NCBI GenBank assembly: GCA_963807155.1
Contig: CAWEAZ010000031.1
Span: 310,001-374,000, forward strand
Direction: 5' to 3'
DNA length: 64,000 nt
DNA from: JACCZX01 sp963807155
GTDB taxonomy: Bacteria; Pseudomonadota; Gammaproteobacteria; Burkholderiales; Burkholderiaceae_F
The notes below the pieces were generated by a model. It did no database searches. It had not been told where the DNA came from and worked only from the letters and a program-made list of their open reading frames with translations. A program made the position numbers and the translations under genes. Positions 17,836-26,837 of this stretch are shown piece by piece. Position 1 is the first letter of the stretch. Each line of letters begins with the position of its first letter.

Positions 17836-18585
17836 TCAAACCGCGGCGCGCGAAGCCGTGCGTTGTCGTTTCGCCTCGAACAGGCAAATGCCGGCTGCGA
17901 CTGAGACGTTCAGACTTTCCACGTGCCCCGCGAGCGGAATTCGCGCGAGCACATCGCATCGCTCGCGCGTCAAGCGGCGGAGCCCTGCGTCTTCCGCACC
18001 GAGAACCCACGCGAGCGGCCCGGTTAAATCGAGCTCAAACAATGACTGCTCGGCTTCGCCCGCCGCACCCACCAGGCGCACATCGGCATCGCGCAAGTCG
18101 TCCATGGCGCGCGCGAGGTTAGTAACAGCAATCAGCGGCACCGTCTCGGCAGCGCCTGCGGCAGCTTTCAGCGCAGACGGAGTAAGTCCCGCCGACCGAT
18201 CGCGAGGAACGATGACGGCGCTGACGCCGGCGGCGTCTGCTACTCGCAAACAAGCGCCGAGGTTGCGCGGGTCGGTCACACCATCGAGCAACAACAGCAA
18301 CGTGCTCGCATCGACTCGATTCAGCACGTCGTCGAGAGTTACCGCTTGCTCGAGCTCCGCAGCCAGCGCAACGACGCCTTGATGCGATGCTTCGCCGGCA
18401 AGCCCGCGCAGACGCTCCGCGTCGATCGGCGTGACCCGCACGCCGAGCGACTTTGCGCGCTGCTGCAAGTCGACCATACGGCCGTCGCGACGTCGCTCAT
18501 CGACATAAATCGTTTCGATCGAGGCAGGGGCATGCCGCAGCCGCGCACCGACCGCGTGAAAACCCGCCAACACTCGCTTGCTCAT
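17836..18585 (-). CDS. rlmB: 23S rRNA (guanosine-2'-O-)-methyltransferase RlmB
   Basis: A 249-residue SpoU-family methyltransferase that methylates G2251 of 23S rRNA. It has the N-terminal substrate-binding domain and the three knot motifs DPRNLGACLRVADAAG, GAEDAGLRRLT and IPLAGHVESLNVSVAAG. It starts ten bases after the rnr stop; the rnr-rlmB pairing is conserved in Proteobacteria. Intact. Confidence 0.95.
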   Translation of the reverse strand: MSKRVLAGFHAVGARLRHAPASIETIYVDERRRDGRMVDLQQRAKSLGVRVTPIDAERLRGLAGEASHQGVVALAAELEQAVTLDDVLNRVDASTLLLLLDGVTDPRNLGACLRVADAAGVSAVIVPRDRSAGLTPSALKAAAGAAETVPLIAVTNLARAMDDLRDADVRLVGAAGEAEQSLFELDLTGPLAWVLGAEDAGLRRLTRERCDVLARIPLAGHVESLNVSVAAGICLFEAKRQRTASRAAV

Positions 18586-18595
18586 CGCTCTAGTC

Positions 18596-21040
18596 TCAGC
18601 GACCGCGCTTCGCCGCGCGGACCTTGCTGTCCCGGCCGCGAACGCCCTTGCCGCCGATCTTGTGCAGCTGCCCGCGCCGCACCTGCCTGCGCTCGACTTT
18701 CGCCTGCCGCGCCCGGCGCTCTTCGACGGTCTCCCCGCGTTTGCGCTCCCGCTCTTTCGGCTCTGGCGCGGCCGCTGCCAGCAGCGACTTGCGCGTGTCG
18801 GCCTTGACGAGCCGGAAATCGATGCGCCGCGCTTCCAGGTCTACGCGTGCGACTTGCACCGTCAGGCGATCGCCCAACCGGTAACGCAAGCCCGTGCGCT
18901 CGCCGCGAAGTTCATGCAGTGCTTCGTTGTATAGAAAGTACTCGGTGCCGAGCTCGGATACGTGCACCAAGCCTTCGATATAAAGATCATCGAGCACGAT
19001 AAACGCGCCGAACGGCACGACCGAGCTCACCGTCCCGGTATACGTCTCGCCGACGCGCTCGCGCATGTAGTAACTCTTCAGCCAGGCTTCAACATCGCGC
19101 GATGCGTCGTCGGCGCGCCGCTCGTTCGCCGAACACAGCAATCCAAGTTTTTCCCACAACGCGATGCCTTCGCTTTCATCCGTCGGCTTGCGACTGTGCG
19201 ACGCGCGCAACGCGGCTCGCGCGGCAGCGGGCGCAACAGCGGCATCGGCGTTGATGAAAACTTCCGGCACATAGGGATGCTTCGACAGAATCGCCTTGAT
19301 CACACGATGCACCAGCAAGTCCGGATAACGCCGGATGGGTGAAGTGAAATGCGTGTAAGCCTTGTAGGCGAGGCCGAAGTGACCCGAGTTGTGGGGGCTA
19401 TAAATCGCCTGCTGCATCGAGCGCAGCAGCACCGTTTGCAACAGCTGCGCGTCAGGCCTCGGCTTGATTTGTTTCAACAGACGCGCGTAGTCGGCAGGCT
19501 CCGGCTTGTCGCCGCCGTCTAGCGTAAGACCAAGCGTCTTTAGCAGAGTGCGCACGTTCGCAAGGCGTTCGGGTGTCGGCCCTTCGTGCACCCGATACAG
19601 TCCCGCCTGCTTGGCGCGTCCAATGAAGTCGGCCGTGCACACGTTGGCCGCCAACATGCATTCTTCGATCAGCTTGTGCGCATCGTTGCGCGTGCGCGGG
19701 ATGATCTTCTCGATGCGGCCGTTCGGGTCGCACACGATGTACGTCTCGGTGGTGTCGAGATCGATCGCGCCACGCGCGTCGCGTGCGCGCTTCAGCAATT
19801 CATAAAGCGCGTACAGATTCTGCAGATGCGGCAGCACGCTGGCCAGGCGCTGCGCCTCCTTGCTATCGGGTGCCGAAAGAGCTTCCCATACTTCGGTGTA
19901 GGTCAGCCGCGCATGCGAATGCATCACCGCCGGATAGAACTGGTACGCGTCGAGCGCTCCCTTGTTCGTCACGACGCAGTCGCACACCATCACCAGGCGA
20001 TCGACTTCGGGTTTCAGCGAACAAAGCCCGTTGGACAGTTTCTCCGGCAGCATCGGAATAACCCTGCGCGGGAAGTACACCGAGGTCGAACGATTTTGCG
20101 CTTCAATGTCGAGCGCATCGCCCGGCTTCACATAGTGGCTGACGTCGGCCACAGCGACGATCAGCCGCCAACCTTTGCGGCGGCCTCCCTGCATGAACGG
20201 CTCGCAGTACACCGCATCATCGAAGTCGCGCGCGTCTTCGCCGTCTATCGTCACCAGCGGAATGTCGCGCAAATCGACTCGTCCGCGCAGATCCTTCGGC
20301 AGTACGGTGTCGGGCAGCGATTCTGCGAGTCGGGCGGTTGCGTCCGGGAACTCGTGCGGCACCGCGAACTTGCGAACCGCGATTTCGATTTCCATGCCCG
20401 GATCATCGATCGCTCCGAGTACTTCGATCACACGGCCCACCGGCTGCACATAGCGTTGCGGCTGCTGCAGAATTTCGACCACGACGACCTGCCCTGGCTC
20501 GGCCGACAGCGATGCGCCGGGCGGCACCAGAATGTCATGCGCAATGCGCTGGTCTTCAGGCACGACGATCATGACACCGCGCTCGTTCAGCAAACGACCG
20601 ACGAGCTTGTTGGTGCGGCTCTCGATGACTTCGACAATCTCCCCTTCGGGTCTGCCGCGCCGGTCGGCGCCGGTGATACGCGCCAGCACACGATCGCCGT
20701 GCAACACCTTGGCCATCTCGTGTTCGGAGAGCACGAGATCGGCACCGCCATCGTCGCGGATCAGAAAGCCGAAGCCGTCGCGATGGCCTTGCACCTGGCC
20801 GGACAACAAATTGGCGCGGGCCGCAACAAGCAGCAGGCCCGCACGATTGCGGACGATACGGCCCGCGCGCTCAAGTTCTTCGATTTCTCGATTGAACGCC
20901 TCGTGATCGTCGGCAAGGCCAAGTCGATCGGCAAGATCATGCGGCGGCAGCGGCGTGCGCGCCGCGGTCAGTGCTTCCAGAATTGCATCGCTATTCGTGC
21001 GATTTATTTTTTTGTTCACAATTTCTTTCTGTGGCCGCAA
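18596..21040 (-). CDS. rnr: Ribonuclease R
   Basis: An 814-residue processive 3'-5' exoribonuclease. In order it has an N-terminal winged helix, cold-shock domains, the catalytic RNB domain (DGEDARDFDDAVY with the metal-binding aspartates, and the HFTSPIRRYPDL block), an S1 domain near residues 640-725, and a basic Lys/Arg-rich tail. It degrades structured RNA, including defective rRNA and tmRNA-tagged messages. The longest frame starts at a TTG at 21040; the GTG at 21019 (VNKKINRTNSD) is the more family-like start. Intact. Confidence 0.96.
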   Translation of the reverse strand: MRPQKEIVNKKINRTNSDAILEALTAARTPLPPHDLADRLGLADDHEAFNREIEELERAGRIVRNRAGLLLVAARANLLSGQVQGHRDGFGFLIRDDGGADLVLSEHEMAKVLHGDRVLARITGADRRGRPEGEIVEVIESRTNKLVGRLLNERGVMIVVPEDQRIAHDILVPPGASLSAEPGQVVVVEILQQPQRYVQPVGRVIEVLGAIDDPGMEIEIAVRKFAVPHEFPDATARLAESLPDTVLPKDLRGRVDLRDIPLVTIDGEDARDFDDAVYCEPFMQGGRRKGWRLIVAVADVSHYVKPGDALDIEAQNRSTSVYFPRRVIPMLPEKLSNGLCSLKPEVDRLVMVCDCVVTNKGALDAYQFYPAVMHSHARLTYTEVWEALSAPDSKEAQRLASVLPHLQNLYALYELLKRARDARGAIDLDTTETYIVCDPNGRIEKIIPRTRNDAHKLIEECMLAANVCTADFIGRAKQAGLYRVHEGPTPERLANVRTLLKTLGLTLDGGDKPEPADYARLLKQIKPRPDAQLLQTVLLRSMQQAIYSPHNSGHFGLAYKAYTHFTSPIRRYPDLLVHRVIKAILSKHPYVPEVFINADAAVAPAAARAALRASHSRKPTDESEGIALWEKLGLLCSANERRADDASRDVEAWLKSYYMRERVGETYTGTVSSVVPFGAFIVLDDLYIEGLVHVSELGTEYFLYNEALHELRGERTGLRYRLGDRLTVQVARVDLEARRIDFRLVKADTRKSLLAAAAPEPKERERKRGETVEERRARQAKVERRQVRRGQLHKIGGKGVRGRDSKVRAAKRGR

Positions 21041-21067
21041 TCATGCGACCACCTCAACATACTTTAT

Positions 21068-21095
21068 TTGACTAGATATCTGCCACCGCTAGAAT
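21068..21095 (+). promoter_or_regulatory. Promoter of tRNA-Leu (TTGACT-16-TAGAAT)
   Basis: TTGACT at 21068-21073 and TAGAAT at 21090-21095 are separated by 16 bases. The predicted start near 21102 lies a few bases before the mature tRNA 5' end at 21105. It is divergent from rnr. Confidence 0.8.
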
Positions 21096-21104
21096 TCGCG
21101 GCTT

Positions 21105-21191
21105 GCCCAGGTGGCGAAATTGGTAGACGCACTAGGTTCAGGTCCTAGCGGTGGCAACACTGTGGGGGTTCGAGTCCCTTCCTGGGCACCA
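21105..21191 (+). tRNA. tRNA-Leu (anticodon CAG)
   Basis: Cloverleaf with acceptor stem GCCCAGG/CCTGGGC, anticodon arm CTAGG-TTCAGGT-CCTAG (anticodon CAG, reading CUG), a long class II variable arm, T loop with TTCGAGT, and encoded CCA at 21189-21191. It has its own promoter and a downstream terminator. The reverse strand is read by the C-terminal tail of the phosphoribosyltransferase frame. Confidence 0.97.
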
Positions 21192-21872
21192 AAGGGTTTT
21201 AGCAAGGAGCCGACATTGTCGGCTCTTTGCGTTTTGGTGCCCAGGAAGCGAAGCCCTGCGTGCTTCGCGTAGGGACTCGAATGGCGCGGCATGCAAAGCC
21301 GCGCTGGGGTCGCCGGAGTTGATCGAGGACCTAACTATCTTTTTCCTTTTTAGCCTTTCCGCAAGCTTCTCCGGCCCCATCGCGTCGTATACCTCGAACG
21401 GCTGATGAATCCACGGATTGGTCGGCAGGTACTGAACAAAGTAATCGGGCTTGAACGCCGAATCTCCCTTGTACCAAATGACGGCGGTTCTCACTTCTTC
21501 AATCGCCGGATAGCGCGACCTGAGGTGATCGACTACTTTTGACAGCGTCACGCCGGAGTCGACCAGATCATCGACCAGGAGCAGATTTCCGCGTAGCGCG
21601 TCACTCGTCATCGTGATGTATTCGCCGATGTCGAGCTGGCCCTGGCGCGTGCCGGCCGCGGCTCGGTACGAACTCGCGGCCAGAATCGCCAGCGGAACGT
21701 CGTAGATACGCGAGATCACGTCACCCACACGAAGCCCACCGCGCGCGAGGCACAGCAGCGAATCGAAGTGCCAGTTCGATTCATGCACCAGCAGGCACAG
21801 CCGCTCAATCGAACGGTGATACTCGTTCCAATCGACGTACAGATCGGATTCTGAGCGCGCGGGGTTGGTCAT
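21138..21872 (-). CDS. Purine-type phosphoribosyltransferase with run-on C-terminus
   Basis: A 244-residue type I phosphoribosyltransferase. The PRPP loop LLLVDDLVDSGVTLSK is clear, and the RGGLRVGDV segment precedes it. It is the usual neighbour of purA in Betaproteobacteria and probably salvages a purine base. The ATG overlaps the purA stop as ATGA. The conserved domain ends near KLAERLKRKK; about 65-70 further residues are translated from a stretch that includes the inverted tRNA copy and the antisense of tRNA-Leu itself (PGRDSNPHSVATART). That tail is unlikely to be functional, so the natural stop has been lost or a lesion extends the frame. Confidence 0.85.
   Translation of the reverse strand: MTNPARSESDLYVDWNEYHRSIERLCLLVHESNWHFDSLLCLARGGLRVGDVISRIYDVPLAILAASSYRAAAGTRQGQLDIGEYITMTSDALRGNLLLVDDLVDSGVTLSKVVDHLRSRYPAIEEVRTAVIWYKGDSAFKPDYFVQYLPTNPWIHQPFEVYDAMGPEKLAERLKRKKIVRSSINSGDPSAALHAAPFESLREARRASLPGHQNAKSRQCRLLAKTLWCPGRDSNPHSVATART
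21207..21235 (+). terminator. Terminator of tRNA-Leu
   Basis: GAGCCGACA and TGTCGGCTC form a tight stem at 21207-21225, followed by TTTGCGTTTT. It lies 15 bases past the tRNA CCA end. Confidence 0.8.
21233..21281 (-). repeat. Inverted, interrupted copy of the tRNA-Leu 3' end
   Basis: Positions 21233-21248 are the exact reverse complement of 21178-21193 (acceptor stem, CCA and two following bases). Positions 21271-21281 are the exact reverse complement of the T-arm at 21169-21179. The two pieces are separated by 22 bases that hold their own hairpin (GCGAAGC/GCTTCGC). This looks like a partial tRNA 3' end in opposite orientation, as left by integration events or local rearrangement. Confidence 0.75.
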
Positions 21873-23164
21873 GAGTTAAAGGGATGGCGCAACACGATCG
21901 TCTGATCGCGATCCGGCCCAGTCGAAACGAGATCGATTGGCACGCCCAGCACTTCGGACAGACGCTCGAGATAGCGTTGCGCGCCGCCGGGCAAGTCTTT
22001 CCAGCGCTGTACGCCGAGCGTCGAATCACTCCAGCCCTCAAACTCTTCGTACACCGGCTCGCAGCGGCTGACTGCATCAGCGCCATAAGGCAGGATGTCC
22101 ACCTCCCTGCCATCCATCTTGTAGCCAATGTTCAGCATGACGCGCGGCAGACCGTCGAGCACGTCGAGCTTGGTGATGCACAACCCCGTCGTTCCGTTCA
22201 ACTGCACCGCACGCTTCAGGCCCGCCGCATCGAACCAGCCACATCGGCGCGGCCGGCCGGTGACCGAGCCGAACTCCTGCCCATTGTTGCGCAGATGATC
22301 ACCGGTGGCATCGGTCAACTCGGTCGGGAACGGCCCCGACCCAACGCGCGTCGAATATGCCTTTGTGATACCCAGCACGTAGTCGAGCCGCTGCGGCGCG
22401 ACCCCCGCACCCGCCGCCGCCGCACCTGCGACTGTATTGCTCGACGTGACGTACGGATAAGTGCCATGGTCGACGTCGAGCAGCGCGCCCTGCGCGCCTT
22501 CGAACAACAGCCGGGCACCGGTTGCCATCACGCTGTTTAACTTGTACGACACGTCGATGATCAGCGGGCGCAGGCGCTCCGCTAGCGCCAGCGTCTCGTC
22601 GATGACCTTGTCCGCTACGACTGGGCTGGCGCCTAGATAGTGCTGCAGCACAAAGTTGTGCAGGTCGAGCGCTTCACGCACACCGTCGGCAAAGCGCGCC
22701 GCGTCAAACAGATCCTGCGCGCGCACCGCCCGCCGCGCGACCTTGTCTTCGTACGCGGGCCCGATACCCCGCCCGGTGGTGCCAATCTTCGACGCACCCC
22801 GCTTGATCTCGCGCGCCAGATCAAGCGCCACGTGGTACTCGAGAATCAACGGGCAGTTGCCACTGATCGCAAGGCGGGACGTCACGTCGACGCCGGCTGC
22901 CTGCAGCTCGTCGATCTCGCTGAGTAACGCCGTAGGCGACAGCACGACGCCGTTGCCGATGTAGCACGCGAGCCCGGGTCGCAGGATGCCGGACGGAATC
23001 GATCGCAAAATCGTTTTCTTGCCGTTGATAACCAGCGAGTGGCCCGCGTTGTGTCCCCCCTGAAATCGCACGACGCCGTCCACACTCTCCGACAACCAGT
23101 CGACGATTTTGCCCTTGCCTTCGTCGCCCCACTGCGTGCCGACGACCACAACGTTCTGAACCAT
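21869..23164 (-). CDS. purA: Adenylosuccinate synthetase
   Basis: 431 residues from ATG 23164 (MVQNVVVVGTQWGDEGKGK, holding the GDEGKGK P-loop-like GTP-binding motif). It condenses IMP and aspartate to adenylosuccinate, the first committed step to AMP. The QGGHNAGHS segment and the C-terminal STGPDRDQTI are typical. It starts six bases after the hisZ stop and overlaps the phosphoribosyltransferase start, so de novo and salvage purine genes are coupled. Intact. Confidence 0.97.
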   Translation of the reverse strand: MVQNVVVVGTQWGDEGKGKIVDWLSESVDGVVRFQGGHNAGHSLVINGKKTILRSIPSGILRPGLACYIGNGVVLSPTALLSEIDELQAAGVDVTSRLAISGNCPLILEYHVALDLAREIKRGASKIGTTGRGIGPAYEDKVARRAVRAQDLFDAARFADGVREALDLHNFVLQHYLGASPVVADKVIDETLALAERLRPLIIDVSYKLNSVMATGARLLFEGAQGALLDVDHGTYPYVTSSNTVAGAAAAGAGVAPQRLDYVLGITKAYSTRVGSGPFPTELTDATGDHLRNNGQEFGSVTGRPRRCGWFDAAGLKRAVQLNGTTGLCITKLDVLDGLPRVMLNIGYKMDGREVDILPYGADAVSRCEPVYEEFEGWSDSTLGVQRWKDLPGGAQRYLERLSEVLGVPIDLVSTGPDRDQTIVLRHPFNS

Positions 23165-23169
23165 TGTTC

Positions 23170-24331
23170 TTAGTTTCCCTGTCGTGACACGACTTGCCAC
23201 GTCTGACCGCGGCGCTCGATGACGCGATCGAATATGAATTCGCTTTCTTCGGCGCGATCGGCTTCGCCCTCAAGGCGCTGAACCACGATTTCGCCGGCGG
23301 TACGCAGCTGTGCGATCAGTGCTCGCAAGCGCTGATCGCCGCCAGCAGGCGCGAGTATCGCGTGCGGAGGGTCGTCCGCCGCGAGCTCAGCGAGCTCGCG
23401 CAGGTAGATTGAAAAGCCCACTGCGGGGCGTGCACGGCCAAATGCTTTTCCGATGTCGTCGTAGCGGCCGCCACGTAGCACTTCGTTCGGGGAGCCCGCG
23501 GTGTGCACGGCAAACGTGACGCCGGTCTTGTACCGGTACCCATGCAGATCGGATAGGTCAATCGAGACATCATCGGCGCTGCAGCGCTCGACGATCGCCT
23601 CAAGCTCATCGAGCGCCGACGATGATAGCGGCAGACGCAGGCAGCTTGCGGCGTGCTTCGTCGAGTACTTCACGGCCGCCGTTCAGGCGCGTCAGCGCAA
23701 GCAGTGCTGAACGCACGTCGCTCGACAGCTCGCTCGCGTGTTGTCGCAACGCCGGCACATCTTTCGCATTCAGCGACGCCAGCAGTTCGTCCACCAGCGC
23801 AGCGGGCAGTGGCGCAAGTTCAATAATTCCGCGCACGATTCCGGTATGCCCGAGATCGAGGCGCACGCTCTGCAGCCCCGCCAATTGCAGAGACGCCACG
23901 GCGAGCTCCAGTACTTCAACGTCCGCCGCGACGCCACTGAGTCCGTACAGCTCGGCGCCGACTTGCAGCGGTTCGCGAGCGGCCAGTGGGTGCAGCGGAC
24001 GCGCGTGCAGCACGCTGCCTGCGTAACACAGCCGCACTACGCCTTGGCGATTCAAGATGTGCGCATCGATACGCGCAACCTGTGGAGTCGTGTCGGCACG
24101 TAGCCCGAGCAGGCGTCCGCTCGATTGGTCGGTCAGCTTGAACGTGCGCAGATCGAGATCATTGCCGGTGCCCGTCAGCAGCGACTCTGCATGCTCAAGG
24201 AGCGGCGGGATGACCAGCTCGTAGCCATAGCTGCGGTACAGGTCGAGCAGCTTGCGGCGCAACTGCTCGACCCGCCGCGCTTCGCGCGGCAAGACGTCGG
24301 AGATATTTTCAGGCAATAACCAGCGCGGCAT
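23170..24331 (-). CDS. hisZ: ATP phosphoribosyltransferase regulatory subunit HisZ, frameshift near 23617
   Basis: HisZ is a HisRS-like protein without tRNA charging activity that forms a complex with short HisG and confers histidine feedback. The first frame starts MPRWLLPENISDVLPREA and runs to EVLDEARRKLPASAA; the second continues ALDELEAIVERCSADDV to the C-terminus. Removing one base near 23617 gives 386 residues, the normal length. It lies upstream of purA as in other Betaproteobacteria. It differs from the true histidyl-tRNA synthetase at 31598. Confidence 0.92.
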
Positions 24332-24398
24332 GACAAGGCCAGACGGCCCATTCGGGCGTCTCGCAAATGATGAATGTTCAACTCAGGAATTAAGGAGG

Positions 24399-24581
24399 CT
24401 AACTCTGCAGCCAGAACAATAGCGCGCCGCCCGCCACTGCGATCAAACCGAAGAAGCGAATCTGACCGTCGCTGAGTTCGCTCAAGCGAGCGAACATTTG
24501 GCGCCAAGCGTTCGGCGCTACCAGCGGCATCAGGCCTTCGAACACGAGCATCAGCGCAACAGCCAGACCCAACACCGACAT
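24399..24581 (-). CDS. DUF2065 small membrane protein
   Basis: 60 residues with two hydrophobic segments (LGLAVALMLVFEGLMPLVAP and FFGLIAVAGGALLFWL), joined by a short polar stretch with MFARLSELSDGQIR. This is the pattern of DUF2065, which is regularly found right after hflC in Betaproteobacteria. Function unknown. It starts five bases after the hflC stop. Confidence 0.88.
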   Translation of the reverse strand: MSVLGLAVALMLVFEGLMPLVAPNAWRQMFARLSELSDGQIRFFGLIAVAGGALLFWLQS

Positions 24582-24586
24582 CGAGG

Positions 24587-25486
24587 CTATCGAGACCCGC
24601 CCTTACTGGCGCTCGAGCTGCCCGGCTTCGAGCCCTTCAGGTATTTGAAGAATTCGGAAGAAGGATCGATGACCATCAGATCGTTGCGGTTCTTGAAAGT
24701 CGTTCGATACGCCTCGAGCGTGCGATAGAACTCGGCGAAATCGGGGTTCTGCCCGAACGCCTGTGCGTAGGTCGCCGACGCTTTGGCGTCGCCTTCGCCC
24801 TTGACCTTCTGCGCCGCGCTGTACGCCTCAGCCAGCAGCACTTCGCGCTGCCGATCGGCATCGGCGCGAATTTTCTCGCCCTCAGCCGATCCGATCGACC
24901 GCTGCTCGTTGGCCACACGCTTGCGCTCGGCCTGCATTCGGCCGAAAACAGAGTCGCTAATCTCGGGCACGAAATCGACCCGCTTCAGACGGACGTCGAC
25001 TATTTCCACACCTAAACCCTTAACGCTTTCCTGCACGGCGATGCGAATCTCCTCCATCGCCTTATCGCGCTGACGCGACGTGATCTCGTTGACTGTGCGC
25101 TTGTTGACGGCCTGGTTTAGTGCGTCGCGCACCAGCGTCGAAATGCGTTCTTCGGCCGATCGCTCGCCACCAGGAAAGCTAACTCGAAACGCGCGGGGCT
25201 CGCTGATCCTCCACCGCACGAACGAGTCGATCAACAGGTTTTTCTTTTCCGAGGTTTGTACGCGATCAGCCTGCGGCGTATCGATCGTGAGGATGCGACT
25301 GTCCTGATATTCGACGTTTTGCAGCAATGGAAGTTTGAAATAGAAACCGGGCTTGGTGACCACACGCACGATCTCACCCAGCTGAAACACGATCGCGAAC
25401 TGACGCTGATCGACAATAAACGTGCTGGCACGCACGGCCACTGCTACCAGCACCAGCGCGATCACAACGGCAACGATTCTGTTCAT
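24587..25486 (-). CDS. hflC: Protease modulator HflC
   Basis: 299 residues from ATG 25486: one N-terminal transmembrane segment (IVAVVIALVLVAVAVRA), then an SPFH/band 7 domain facing the periplasm, and a Gly/Ser-rich C-terminus. With HflK it forms the large ring-like complex that encloses and regulates the FtsH protease. The start follows the hflK stop by 16 bases. Intact. Confidence 0.95.
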   Translation of the reverse strand: MNRIVAVVIALVLVAVAVRASTFIVDQRQFAIVFQLGEIVRVVTKPGFYFKLPLLQNVEYQDSRILTIDTPQADRVQTSEKKNLLIDSFVRWRISEPRAFRVSFPGGERSAEERISTLVRDALNQAVNKRTVNEITSRQRDKAMEEIRIAVQESVKGLGVEIVDVRLKRVDFVPEISDSVFGRMQAERKRVANEQRSIGSAEGEKIRADADRQREVLLAEAYSAAQKVKGEGDAKASATYAQAFGQNPDFAEFYRTLEAYRTTFKNRNDLMVIDPSSEFFKYLKGSKPGSSSASKGGSR

Positions 25487-25502
25487 CGGCTTCTCGTATT
25501 CC

Positions 25503-26790
25503 CTACCGCGCGTCACGATCGCGCGTGCGCAGATTTTCGCGGCCACGCGACTCTGGCACAGGAGTGGGCTCTGGAGCCGTCGGCGCCGGGCGCGCGACGG
25601 CGGAGTCCTGCAGAGCCTGTTGCATTAGCTTATCGAACGGCAGATACAGCAGCGGACTGCTATTGCGCACATCGACCATGACCTTGCTTGTGTTCGAGAA
25701 CACATGCTGCATCGTATCGATGTACAGCCGATCACGCGTGACTTCTGGCGCCTTGTTGTACTCAACCAGAACCTGCTGGAAGCGCGACGCATCGCCCTGA
25801 GCAGTTTCAATCACGCGCGAGCGATAACCGTCGGCTTCCTGCAGCAGTCGCGATGCCAGGCCGCGTGCCTTCGGAATGACGTCGTTGGCGTATGCCTGTC
25901 CGAGATTGATTTCGCGCTCACGATCCTGGCCTGCCTTGACCGCATCGTCGAACGCCGCTTGCACCTGCTCGGGCGGTTGCGCGTTCTGGATTGCGACCGC
26001 CTGCACCAGGATGCCGGTGCCGTAGCGGTCGAGCATGTCCTGCATCAGCCTGCGGACGTCGACGGCGATCTCCTGCCGCGATTCGTAGAGTACCGAGTCC
26101 ATCGTCTTGCGGCCGACGACTTCGCGCATCGCCGATTCCGCCGACTGAATCACCGCCGCCGTGGGATTGCGGCTGTTGAACAGATAATCGCGCGCGCCGG
26201 TATCTTTGATTCGATACTGCACTTCGAACTGGATATCGACGATGTTCTCGTCGTCCGACAGCATCAGTGCTTCTTTCAACCGTTCGGGACGGCCGCGTGT
26301 GCCGACCTCGACCCGTCGCAGCGACGAGATGTCCACCAGCTCGGCGTTTTGTATCGGCCACGGCAAGTCGCCAGCGAAATCCTGGAGCAGTCGTCTGATC
26401 GGAGGCTTTGCCAAATGTCGTGACGACACCGACCTGCCCCTCAGGAACGATATAGAAGCCGCTGCCCAGCCAGATCAGGGCAATGACGGCAAGTACCGCC
26501 GCAAGGCCAAACCCCGCCCCCTTGCCGTCCGGCGTGAAGCCGCCAAAACGGCCACCGTTACCGCCACTGCCGCCACGCCGAGCGCCACGCCGGCCGAACA
26601 AACCCGAAAGCCGGCGATTGAAGTCGCGCCAGAGTTCGTCCAGATCGGGCGGACCGTCACCACTCGGGCGTTGCGGGCGCTGCGGTTTCAATTCTGGCTC
26701 ACGACGCGGCTCTTCTTTGCCGTCGTCGTTCGAGCCGTCGGAGCCACCGCTGTTGCCACCGCGGCCCCACTTGGGATCGTTAAGCGACAT
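25503..26790 (-). CDS. hflK: FtsH protease activity modulator HflK, frameshift at 26364
   Basis: 428 residues when one extra base at 26364 is removed. The N-terminal part has the cytoplasmic Gly/Arg/Pro-rich tail (MSLNDPKWGRGG), a DLDELWRDFNRRLSGLFGRR segment, a transmembrane helix and the start of the SPFH domain (FYIVPEGQVGVVTTFGK) up to PGFRWRL. The second frame resumes PWPIQNAELVDISSLRRVE and carries the rest. Partner of HflC. The lesion is a G inserted between CTT and CCG on the coding strand. Confidence 0.93.
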
Positions 26791-26837
26791 TGAAGAGTTT
26801 GATGATGAATGTCATATCGACCTGCGCCAACTTTGGA

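Noticed and set aside
19586..21148. Long plus-strand open frame of 520 codons opposite rnr
   Set aside because: It is antisense to the conserved ribonuclease R gene, has no recognisable domain, and is rich in His, Arg and Ala as expected for the shadow of a GC-rich gene.
21138..21340. The last 65-70 residues of the phosphoribosyltransferase as a real domain
   Set aside because: They are translated from the antisense of tRNA-Leu and its inverted partial copy and match no phosphoribosyltransferase fold element.
23170..24331. hisZ as a second histidyl-tRNA synthetase
   Set aside because: It is shorter, lacks the anticodon-binding domain and the histidine-binding motifs present in the gene at 31598, and sits in the purA context typical of HisZ.
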